A DNA stretch of 11,088 nucleotides from contig CANCGR010000041.1 in NCBI GenBank assembly GCA_947377625.1, forward strand, positions 1 to 11,088, written 5' to 3'. The translations under genes were made by a program, and so were the position numbers. The notes below the pieces were generated by a model. The model saw only the letters and a list, made by a program, of their open reading frames with translations. It had not been told where the DNA came from and made no database searches. Below, piece after piece: positions 5,947-11,088 of this stretch; position 1 is the first letter of the stretch; the number at the start of each line of letters is the position of its first letter. This stretch comes from Gammaproteobacteria bacterium (GTDB lineage: Bacteria; Pseudomonadota; Gammaproteobacteria; Pseudomonadales; Pseudohongiellaceae).

Positions 5947-7749
5947 ATGGCAAAACCGCAAGCGAGCGATATCGCCGGCGTTGAAATGAAATGGCGCGCA
6001 TTGCGCATGTTGTGGCCCTATGTGCTCGAATACCGCTTTCGCGCGTGTCTGGCACTGGGCTCGCTGGCGTTTGCCAAGCTGGCCACCATCAGCCTGCCGT
6101 TCCTGCTCAAACACATCGTCGATGATCTTAATGACCAGCCGCAACTGACGCTGGTGTCGATGCCGTTGCTGTTGATCGTGGTCTATGGCGTGGCGCGCTT
6201 CATGAACGTGATGTTCAACGAAATGCGCGACACCATGTTCGGCCGCGTCACCGAGCGCACGATGACGCGCATCAGCCTGCAGATCTTCGAGCACCTGCAC
6301 GGCCTTGATCTTGAGTTTCATCTCAATCGCCGCACCGGCGGGCTTTCACGCGACATCGAACGTGGCACCAGCGGCATCAGCTTCCTGCTGCGCTTCATGA
6401 TCTTCAATATTCTGCCGACCATCTTTGAACTGTTGGTGGTGATCGGTATTTTTCTCGGCAAATACGGCGCCGAATACGCTGGTGTGATTTTTATGGCGTT
6501 GGTGTTCTATGTATGTTTTTCGGTAGTGGTTACCGAGCGGCGCACAAAATACGTGCGAGAGATGAATCGCGCCGATTCTGCCACCAGCAACCGCGCCATC
6601 GACAGTCTGCTCAACTACGAGACGGTCAAGTACTTCACCAACGAACGTTACGAATCCGAACTGTACAATCACGAGCTGGTCAGTTGGGAGCACGCGCGCC
6701 GCAACAGTCGTATGAGTTTGTTCTTTCTCAACGGCGGGCAAGCGCTGATCGTAGCGGCGTCGATGACGGTGATGCTGTGGCTGGCCGCGCGCGGTGTGGC
6801 CGCCAAAACCATGACGATGGGTGACTTCGTGCTGGTGAACACTTTCATGCTGCAGCTGTTTCTACCGCTGAACTTTCTCGGCTTTGTGTATCGCGAGATC
6901 AAGGGTGCACTGGCCAACATCGAGCAGATGTTCGGGCTGCTAAATGAAAAGCCAAAAGTCACCGAGAAGCCTGATGCTGTGAAGATCAATGATCCGCTGC
7001 CGGCGGTGGAATTCAGCAACGTACGTTTTGCCTACTCAGCTGAGCGCGGTATTTTGTCCGATATCAGTTTCACGATTGCGCCAGGCGAAAAGGTTGCGGT
7101 GGTGGGTGCCAGCGGTTCCGGCAAATCCACGTTGGTGAAATTGTTGTTCCGCTTTTATGACTGCGAGCAAGGCTCAGTGAAAGTGGGCGGCATCGATGTG
7201 CGCGACTTGCAGATTGAGTCACTGCGCAAAGCCATCGGCATCGTGCCGCAGGATACAGTGCTGTTCAACGACACCATCTTCCGCAATGTGCGTTACGGTC
7301 GGCCCGATGCCACCGATGAAGAAGTGAACGAGGCGATACATCACGCCCAGCTTTCCGATTTCATTGCGCAGTTGCCACAAGGCAGCAACACGCTAGTCGG
7401 CGAACGCGGGTTGAAATTGTCAGGGGGCGAGAAGCAGCGGGTCGCCATAGCCCGCACCATCCTCAAACGCCCAAGTATTCTTGTATTCGATGAAGCTACT
7501 TCTGCACTCGACAGCAAAACCGAACGAGGTATTCTCGATGCGTTGCGCATTGTGGCGAAGGGGCACACCAGTCTGGTGATTGCGCACCGGCTTTCAACCG
7601 TCGTTGATGCTGATCGCATTCTGGTGTTGGAGCAGGGCCGCATCGTTGAAAGCGGCACACATCAGTTGTTGCTGGCAGCCGACGGACTCTATGCGCATAT
7701 GTGGCGCATTCAGCAGGAAGAACGCAACAAGCTCAATATTGATATCTGA
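5947..7749 (+). CDS. atm1: Atm1-type ABC exporter (fused membrane and ATPase domains)
   Basis: 600 residues; ATG preceded by AAGG (5934-5937) with a 9-base spacer. The half-transporter has an N-terminal membrane domain (about 20-325) with six hydrophobic segments and a C-terminal ATPase domain (about 355-590). ATPase motifs are complete: Walker A GASGSGKST (387-395), Q-loop Q435, signature LSGGEKQR (491-498), Walker B ILVFDE (511-516) and switch His547. REMNRADSATSNRAIDSLLNYETVKYF is represented at 204-230 and is highly characteristic of the Atm1/ABCB7/HMT1 group. LNGGQ (261-265) matches the LNxGQ element that lines the glutathione pocket in the bacterial Atm1 structure. Relatives export glutathione-linked sulfur or metal-thiol compounds and support Fe-S protein maturation or metal tolerance. 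It dimerises in the inner membrane. Probably co-transcribed with dxs; the pairing has no evident functional reason. The exact substrate cannot be read from sequence. Confidence 0.93.
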   Translation: MAKPQASDIAGVEMKWRALRMLWPYVLEYRFRACLALGSLAFAKLATISLPFLLKHIVDDLNDQPQLTLVSMPLLLIVVYGVARFMNVMFNEMRDTMFGRVTERTMTRISLQIFEHLHGLDLEFHLNRRTGGLSRDIERGTSGISFLLRFMIFNILPTIFELLVVIGIFLGKYGAEYAGVIFMALVFYVCFSVVVTERRTKYVREMNRADSATSNRAIDSLLNYETVKYFTNERYESELYNHELVSWEHARRNSRMSLFFLNGGQALIVAASMTVMLWLAARGVAAKTMTMGDFVLVNTFMLQLFLPLNFLGFVYREIKGALANIEQMFGLLNEKPKVTEKPDAVKINDPLPAVEFSNVRFAYSAERGILSDISFTIAPGEKVAVVGASGSGKSTLVKLLFRFYDCEQGSVKVGGIDVRDLQIESLRKAIGIVPQDTVLFNDTIFRNVRYGRPDATDEEVNEAIHHAQLSDFIAQLPQGSNTLVGERGLKLSGGEKQRVAIARTILKRPSILVFDEATSALDSKTERGILDALRIVAKGHTSLVIAHRLSTVVDADRILVLEQGRIVESGTHQLLLAADGLYAHMWRIQQEERNKLNIDI

Positions 7750-7759
7750 TCAGACCCAG

Positions 7760-8512
7760 CTAGATCCCCATATCCCAGGCCCAGCCGTTTTGAATGGAGC
7801 CCCTCAAGCCACCATCATCGAATTCGTCCAGCACGACGAGGCGATTCAGGTATTTGATGCTCTTGGCGCCGAGTTGCGTTTCCACGCGCAGCCGCAGCGG
7901 CGCCCCATGCGGCACCGGCAAGTCGCGTCCATTCATGCCGTAAGCGAGAATCGTCTGCGGATGCAAGGCATCGAGCAGGTCGATACTGTCGGTCCAATCG
8001 TCGAGCGAGCTGTACGCGACGAACCGTGCCGAGCTTAACATCCCGACCGCATCCAGCACGCTGCGCAGCGGCACGCCGGTCCACTGACCGATGGCGCTCC
8101 AGCCTTCTTCGCAGGTGTGCCGCGTGATTTGGGTGCGTGATGGCAATTGTTTCAGTTCAGCAAGGGAAAACGTGCGCGGCCTGGCCACGCTGCCTTCGAC
8201 GCTCAACTGCCAATTACGAAAGCCGTCTTGTTGCAGGCTTTGGTACTCGTCCGCGATCAAGGAGTTCTCGCTGGTGGCGGGATTGGTGGTGCCGATCGCC
8301 GGGAACGATGTAAGGTCGGCGTAGCTGTATTCCTTCACCAGCGACTGGCCGGGTAACAGCATACGTTGAGCCGCATAGGTGAGGTTGTCACCCAGGCGCA
8401 GCAGGTTGCCATAGGTGGGTGGCAGTAGCCTTGGCGTGCGCGCCAGCAGCAGACCGCCGGCTGTCGCCAGTCCGGCAACGATTGCGGTACGACGGGTAAG
8501 GAGTTTTTTCAT
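7760..8512 (-). CDS. Tat-exported molybdopterin-dependent oxidoreductase (sulfite oxidase-like fold)
   Basis: 250 residues. The ATG at 8512 is favoured over a TTG at 8524 because GGAG (8519-8522) lies 6 bases upstream. The N-terminus MKKLLTRRTAIVAGLA carries a twin-arginine motif and hydrophobic stretch, fitting export of a folded cofactor-loaded enzyme. The rest fits the oxidoreductase molybdopterin-binding domain (about 95-230): WQLSVEGSV, HTCEEGW with Cys134 as likely Mo-ligand, GQWTGVPL, HPQTILAYGMNG, HGAPLRLRVET and GAKSIKYLNRL. It resembles MsrP/YedY in plan, but the Cys context (HTCEEGW) and the b561-like partner differ from MsrPQ, so I do not name it MsrP. The gene follows the cytochrome b gene by one base, implying coupled translation and a two-subunit complex: a periplasmic Mo enzyme and a membrane electron gate. 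Substrate unknown. Its stop lies 10 bases from the converging ABC gene's stop, with no terminator between. Confidence 0.88.
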   Translation of the reverse strand: MKKLLTRRTAIVAGLATAGGLLLARTPRLLPPTYGNLLRLGDNLTYAAQRMLLPGQSLVKEYSYADLTSFPAIGTTNPATSENSLIADEYQSLQQDGFRNWQLSVEGSVARPRTFSLAELKQLPSRTQITRHTCEEGWSAIGQWTGVPLRSVLDAVGMLSSARFVAYSSLDDWTDSIDLLDALHPQTILAYGMNGRDLPVPHGAPLRLRVETQLGAKSIKYLNRLVVLDEFDDGGLRGSIQNGWAWDMGI

Positions 8513-8513
8513 G

Positions 8514-9260
8514 TCAGTCTCCAATGGTCATCGCGCGCAGCTGACGGCGAAATCCTGACTTGATGACCATAAGGACATGGACAATCACGAACAGCAGCAG
8601 CAAGACGAAGACGGCGAAATGGATGGTGCGGGCAGACTGAAACCCGCCAAATACTTGCAATAGAAAAGGAAACGCAGCACTCACCCGCGGCGACATCGTC
8701 AGGCCGGTGAGCACCTGCAGCGGAGCCAGGACAAAGACCACAGCCGAATAAGTGAACTTTTGCAGCAGTCCATAGTGCCGGCCGCCAGGCGCCGCTGGTG
8801 CGCTCCCTTTCATGCGCCCGACCAAGTCCCGCCAGAGCGACATGGGAGTCAATTGGCGCAGACCTGGCCAGATATGCGAGCGAAGATGTCCACCAAGCGT
8901 GCCAGAGAGCAAATAAATGGCTCCGACAATCACGAGCAACCACGCTACGAGAAAGTGCAGGCTGCGGCCCCAGCCGTTCTGATTGAAAGCCTCGTAGGTA
9001 CGGCTGGCGCTGACAGGGCCGGGGCTGTTGTCGAAGATCGGAACTCTGTCGGCCCAGTCGACTTTTGCGTAATCAGGACTGATCGGCAGCTCAAGCAAGG
9101 CCGGCATCAGATCGTTACCCGCCATGCCCCAGTAGAGGCGCGGATGCGCCATCAGAATCACAAACCCGCTGACCATGAGTGTCAGGACACTGACAGCGAG
9201 AATCCAGTGAGTCACCCTGACCCAGAGGGCATGTGCTTGTTCCCGGGTATCACCCACCAT
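8514..9260 (-). CDS. Cytochrome b561-like membrane subunit, partner of the molybdoenzyme
   Basis: 248 residues from the ATG at 9260; a TTG at 9266 is in frame but a less likely start. Four hydrophobic helices are evident (about 15-37, 100-120, 168-188 and 212-234). Each or nearly each carries a His in a heme-ligand context: VTHWIL (His18), SLHFLVA (His102), TIHFAVF (His214) and IVHVLM (His228). This pattern suits a diheme b protein of the b561/hydrogenase-cytochrome b type. A soluble loop of about 60 residues separates helices 1 and 2 (around 40-98), with LYWGMAGND and IFDNSPGP. Its likely job is to pass electrons between the quinone pool and the Mo subunit encoded immediately downstream. The direction of flow is unknown. 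The gene is divergent from the FKBP gene, sharing a 201-base upstream region. The last codons contain the ribosome-binding site of the next gene. Confidence 0.88.
   Translation of the reverse strand: MVGDTREQAHALWVRVTHWILAVSVLTLMVSGFVILMAHPRLYWGMAGNDLMPALLELPISPDYAKVDWADRVPIFDNSPGPVSASRTYEAFNQNGWGRSLHFLVAWLLVIVGAIYLLSGTLGGHLRSHIWPGLRQLTPMSLWRDLVGRMKGSAPAAPGGRHYGLLQKFTYSAVVFVLAPLQVLTGLTMSPRVSAAFPFLLQVFGGFQSARTIHFAVFVLLLLFVIVHVLMVIKSGFRRQLRAMTIGD
8519..8522 (-). promoter_or_regulatory. Ribosome-binding site of the molybdoenzyme gene inside the cytochrome b gene
   Basis: GGAG on the minus strand, within the final codons of the cytochrome b gene, is 6 bases before the ATG at 8512. The upstream stop TGA (8514-8516) lies between the two. 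This decides the start and indicates coupled translation. Confidence 0.75.
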
Positions 9261-9298
9261 ACTCAATCTCTGTGATTCATGGCGACAAAGTATGCCGC

Positions 9299-9306
9299 AC
9301 TATACC
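9299..9306 (-). promoter_or_regulatory. Possible extended -10 promoter for the cytochrome b/molybdoenzyme unit
   Basis: On the minus strand TGG-TATAGT resembles an extended -10 element about 40 bases before the ATG at 9260. No good -35 is seen at 16-18 bases. Predicted start of transcription is near 9292. Confidence 0.3.
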
Positions 9307-9339
9307 ACCGGCAAGTAAATGTCGCGGGCTTGAGCGTTG

Positions 9340-9349
9340 ACCAATTGGT
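9340..9349. repeat. 10-bp palindrome in a divergent promoter region
   Basis: ACCAATTGGT is perfectly symmetric and overlaps a second short symmetry, ATTGG-TT-CCAAT (9344-9355). It lies between the cytochrome b and FKBP genes and partly covers a weak -35 candidate for the FKBP gene, so it could be an operator. Chance occurrence is possible. Confidence 0.3.
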
Positions 9350-9374
9350 TCCAATGAAACTGAGGGAGTAGTAT
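9345..9374 (+). promoter_or_regulatory. Weak promoter candidate for the FKBP gene
   Basis: TTGGTT (9345-9350) and TAGTAT (9369-9374) are 18 bases apart; the leader to the ATG at 9462 would be about 80 bases. Both boxes are imperfect. TTGACC at 9337-9342 is a better -35 but has no -10 at the proper distance. Confidence 0.2.
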
Positions 9375-9448
9375 CCCGGCAAACACTGCACAACAATGAC
9401 AAAAAATGAAATCAGCGGACGCGGTTGCTTTGCTAACGCTGGCCCTCT

Positions 9449-9454
9449 GGAGGA
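9449..9454 (+). promoter_or_regulatory. Strong ribosome-binding site of the FKBP gene
   Basis: GGAGGA with a 7-base spacer before the ATG at 9462. It fixes the start and excludes the upstream in-frame ATG at 9396, which would place 22 non-signal residues before the signal peptide. Confidence 0.85.
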
Positions 9455-9461
9455 ACCGTTC

Positions 9462-9890
9462 ATGTCCAAATTTTTTACACTGGCGCTGGTCTTGGTTGCT
9501 ACGCTCGCGTTTGCACAAACCGATGCGCCGCCTGTGCCCGATGATGTAGCCGCTGCTCCAGCGGATGCCAATACAACCGAGAGCGGGCTGGCCTACAAGG
9601 TGCTTACGGCTGGTGTTGGCACCCAGCATCCGACACGCGCCAACCGCGTTACCGTGCACTACACAGGCTGGACGACCCAAGGCAAGATGTTTGACAGTTC
9701 AGTAAAGCGCGGCACACCGTCTTCGCTCCGGCTTTCCGATGTGATCCCCGGCTGGACTGAAGGGGTGGCGCTGATGGTTGAAGGCGAGAAGACCCGTTTT
9801 TGGATTCCGCAAAATCTTGCCTACAAAGGCAAGCAAAAGCCGTATGGCACCTTGGTGTTCGACATTGAGCTGATCAAGATCAACAACTAA
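9462..9890 (+). CDS. Secreted FKBP-type peptidyl-prolyl cis-trans isomerase
   Basis: 142 residues. Residues 1-19 (MSKFFTLALVLVATLAFAQ) are a Sec signal peptide, probably cut after AFA, so the protein should act in the periplasm; no lipobox Cys is present. A Pro/Ala/Asp-rich linker (about 20-38) leads to one FKBP domain (about 40-141). The recognised pocket residues are there: Tyr67 in VHYTGW, Phe77 and Asp78 in MFDSS, VIPGW (94-98) with Trp98, Tyr121 in LAYKG and Phe133 in LVFDIELI. FKBPs speed up rotation about Xaa-Pro bonds during protein folding. The usual N-terminal dimerisation domain of FkpA or Mip is missing, so it is a minimal form. It stands alone between two minus-strand units, and its client proteins are unknown. 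No T-run terminator follows; two alternative hairpins lie about 85-130 bases downstream. Confidence 0.93.
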   Translation: MSKFFTLALVLVATLAFAQTDAPPVPDDVAAAPADANTTESGLAYKVLTAGVGTQHPTRANRVTVHYTGWTTQGKMFDSSVKRGTPSSLRLSDVIPGWTEGVALMVEGEKTRFWIPQNLAYKGKQKPYGTLVFDIELIKINN

Positions 9891-9974
9891 CGCATCGCCT
9901 GCCAAACTATTTAACTGGAATATGGATATCCAACTCTGATCCACATGCGCGACTCCGTGATCGATTGGTTTAAG

Positions 9975-10017
9975 GCAGGTCGACTGATCTGCTTGGGAAG
10001 TATTTAAACCAGCAGAT
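9975..10017 (+). repeat. Two overlapping, mutually exclusive hairpins downstream of the FKBP gene
   Basis: GCAGGTC (9975-9981) can pair with GATCTGC (9986-9992), with one G-T pair. The same middle segment, ATCTGCT (9987-9993), pairs perfectly with AGCAGAT (10011-10017), extendable by two G-C pairs past a bulge. No T-run follows either. The surrounding 9891-10070 stretch contains no gene that I can support. Confidence 0.4.
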
Positions 10018-10065
10018 ATGAAGAAGTTGTGAATGTCGTTGCTCGACGTGGATTCGCTGTTCCTG

Positions 10066-10102
10066 AAAACAAAAAACCCCGGGTAGCAAGCTATCCGGGG
10101 TT
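10066..10102 (-). terminator. Rho-independent terminator of the secreted 265-residue protein gene
   Basis: On the minus strand a GC-rich stem (CCCCGGATAGC paired with GCTACCCGGGG, one G-T pair, tiny loop) is followed by TTTTTTGTTTT. It begins about 20 bases after the stop codon at 10123. On the plus strand no T-run follows, so it serves the minus strand only. Confidence 0.9.
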
Positions 10103-10122
10103 GGGTCACGCAGTTTTCTTGC

Positions 10123-10920
10123 TTACAGCCCTTCGGTTTTCTCGAAGAACGGCTTGCCGAGATCATCCTTCAAATCTCCCAGGTATTTGTTGTTTTCCTG
10201 GCAGATGTATTCTTGCAGCTCGGCACCTTCGTTCCAGTTGATGTCCCAGGCCACAGTCCATGGTTTGCTGTACGCACCCGGATCGTCGAACGTGGCTTCG
10301 TAGTGCAGTACTTCCTTGAACGGACGGCTGAATTTTTCGATCGTGTGCAGTTGGTCGGTATGAGTGTGGCCGTTGTAGTCGATCCAGGATTTTTCGTTGA
10401 AGCCAACGGTGTCCACTACCAGCGTATCGCCTTCCCATTTGCCAATCGCGTCACCGAAATAGGTCGGGTTCAGTTTGTCACCGACCGGATGGGCGCGGCC
10501 ATCCATGTGGATCTCGCGCCATACGTGTCCGCCACCCTCAAAGATAATGACGATGCGTTTATTGTGATCGTCCTGAATGATCTCGGCCGGATAGGGCGTG
10601 CCCATGGCGCGCGGTCCGCCAGGCGGCAGACACAGACCTTCTGGATCGTACTTCACATCATTGGAGCGGTTGTATTTCCAGTGGGCCAGGGCCCACGGCA
10701 GCATCGGGGGCTGGTCGCCCTTCTGGGCCCCGACAATACGGGTCGAGATGTCGGTGATGTAGGGCAGATCCCAGATGCCGTCGCCACTGAAATCCACATG
10801 GCCGTCAGCCATTTTGGGTGCGGGTGTATGTGGCGTTTCTTTTTTGGGCGGTTGTGCATTGGCGGCGCTGGCGGCTATGAGCGCCACTGCCAGCAAGGTC
10901 AGTTGCTTGCGGTTGAACAT
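10123..10920 (-). CDS. Secreted protein of unknown function, 265 residues
   Basis: ATG at 10920 with AGGGGA (10926-10931) 5 bases upstream. Residues 1-22 are a Sec signal peptide (KQLTLLAVALIAASAANA|Q). The mature protein has a Pro/Lys-rich start, then DGHVDFSGDGIWDLPY (39-54), CLPPGGPRAMGTPYP (97-111), IIQDDHNKRIVIIFEGG, a His-rich centre (HVWREIHMDGRAHP, 132-145), IGKWEGDTLVVDTVGFNE (159-176), NGHTHTDQLH (183-192), FSRPFKEVLHYEATFDDPGAY and EYICQEN (237-243). This pattern recalls a large group of secreted proteins with the sequence form 'DGxPDLSGxW ... WEGDTLVVDTxGFN ... YxCxEN' found in many Proteobacteria and Acidobacteria. I know no experimentally assigned function for them. Only two Cys remain after the signal peptide (97, 240), so one disulfide is possible. 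A terminator follows, and a terminator-like hairpin precedes the start. Confidence 0.85.
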   Translation of the reverse strand: MFNRKQLTLLAVALIAASAANAQPPKKETPHTPAPKMADGHVDFSGDGIWDLPYITDISTRIVGAQKGDQPPMLPWALAHWKYNRSNDVKYDPEGLCLPPGGPRAMGTPYPAEIIQDDHNKRIVIIFEGGGHVWREIHMDGRAHPVGDKLNPTYFGDAIGKWEGDTLVVDTVGFNEKSWIDYNGHTHTDQLHTIEKFSRPFKEVLHYEATFDDPGAYSKPWTVAWDINWNEGAELQEYICQENNKYLGDLKDDLGKPFFEKTEGL

Positions 10921-10938
10921 TTGATTCCCCTCTTACCC

Positions 10939-10964
10939 AAAAAATACCCCGGGAAATATCCCGG
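10939..10964 (-). terminator. Rho-independent terminator or leader attenuator
   Basis: On the minus strand CCGGGA-TATT-TCCCGG is followed by GGTATTTTTT. It lies about 25 bases past the stop of the partial gene at 10989 and only 18 bases before the ATG of the next gene at 10920. It may simply end the upstream gene, or act as a leader element for the next one. Confidence 0.7.
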
Positions 10965-10988
10965 ACGATAACCTGAAAAGTCGGTTTA

Positions 10989-11087
10989 TTATTTCTTCGT
11001 GCAGCCTTCTACTTTGGCGCTGTCATCTTCCACGAAATCGACCTGGCTGCTGCCGGCGAACAGACGTTTGCAGGTGTCAGCCAGAAT
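10989..11087 (-). CDS. C-terminal end of an unidentified protein, partial
   Basis: The minus-strand frame is open from the window edge for 32 codons and ends at tandem TAA stops (10989-10991 and 10986-10988). The visible residues start ILADTCKRLFAGSSQVDF and end with VEGCTKK; they include two Cys and an acidic stretch (VEDDS). I do not recognise the protein. The terminator-like hairpin that follows and the double stop support a real gene end. It is in the same orientation as the secreted 265-residue protein gene and separated from it by 68 bases, so the two may be related in expression. Confidence 0.6.
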   Translation of the reverse strand: MLADTCKRLFAGSSQVDFVEDDSAKVEGCTKK

Positions 11088-11088
11088 C

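Noticed and set aside
5506..6321. 271-codon minus-strand frame across the end of dxs and the start of the exporter gene
   Set aside because: It covers two well-supported plus-strand genes and has no recognisable domain.
7760..9260. Assignment of the pair as MsrP-MsrQ
   Set aside because: Both subunits differ: the Mo protein has HTCEEGW and the membrane protein has a b561-like four-helix pattern with a long first loop, and the gene order is reversed.
10213..10971. 252-codon plus-strand frame opposite the secreted protein gene
   Set aside because: The minus-strand gene has a signal peptide, strong ribosome-binding site, terminator and family-like motifs; the plus-strand translation has none of these.
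1..11088. Mobile elements, CRISPR arrays, phage or defence genes, tRNA genes
   Set aside because: I see no transposase, integrase, direct-repeat arrays, terminal inverted repeats or cloverleaf-like sequence; almost all DNA is occupied by identifiable chromosomal genes.

Overview
The window looks like an ordinary chromosomal segment from a moderately GC-rich proteobacterium, most likely gamma- or betaproteobacterial. The reasons are the xseB-ispA-dxs order, the short bacterial type of farnesyl diphosphate synthase, a TrhO-type rhodanese, a periplasmic class II cytochrome c, and a Tat-exported molybdoenzyme with a b-type cytochrome partner. I see no insertion sequence, integrase, CRISPR array, phage gene, tRNA or rRNA.

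Layout. (1) 2-937 (+): 3' part of trhO, a tRNA U34 hydroxylase; its 5' end lies outside the window. (2) 1010-1894 (+): a membrane-anchored diheme cytochrome c, followed by a strong bidirectional terminator at 1932-1961 that it shares with (3) a cytochrome c' on the minus strand (2007-2489). (4) 2490-2782: a divergent intergenic region with two perfect short inverted repeats. (5) 2783-5904 (+): the isoprenoid cluster xseB-ispA-dxs. xseB and ispA overlap; dxs follows closely behind a possible promoter of its own. IspA and Dxs catalyse an early elongation step and the first committed step of isoprenoid synthesis. (6) 5947-7749 (+): an Atm1-type ABC exporter, probably read from the same transcript. 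(7) 7760-9260 (-): a two-gene unit encoding a four-helix cytochrome b561-like protein and, translationally coupled to it, a Tat-exported molybdopterin oxidoreductase of the sulfite oxidase fold. It converges on the ABC gene with only 10 bases between the stop codons. (8) 9462-9890 (+): a secreted single-domain FKBP-type prolyl isomerase, divergent from the cytochrome b gene. (9) 10123-10920 (-): a secreted protein of unknown function with its own terminator. (10) 10989-11087 (-): the last 32 codons of another minus-strand gene, missing its 5' part.

The window mixes housekeeping functions (tRNA modification, DNA repair, isoprenoids, thiol or Fe-S-linked export) with several exported redox or folding proteins: a diheme cytochrome c, a cytochrome c', the Mo enzyme with cytochrome b, and an FKBP. 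The least explained parts are the Mo enzyme/cytochrome b pair, whose substrate is unknown, the secreted 265-residue protein with a terminator-like hairpin in its leader, and a few inverted repeats in intergenic DNA. I found nothing that amounts to a clearly new multi-gene system.
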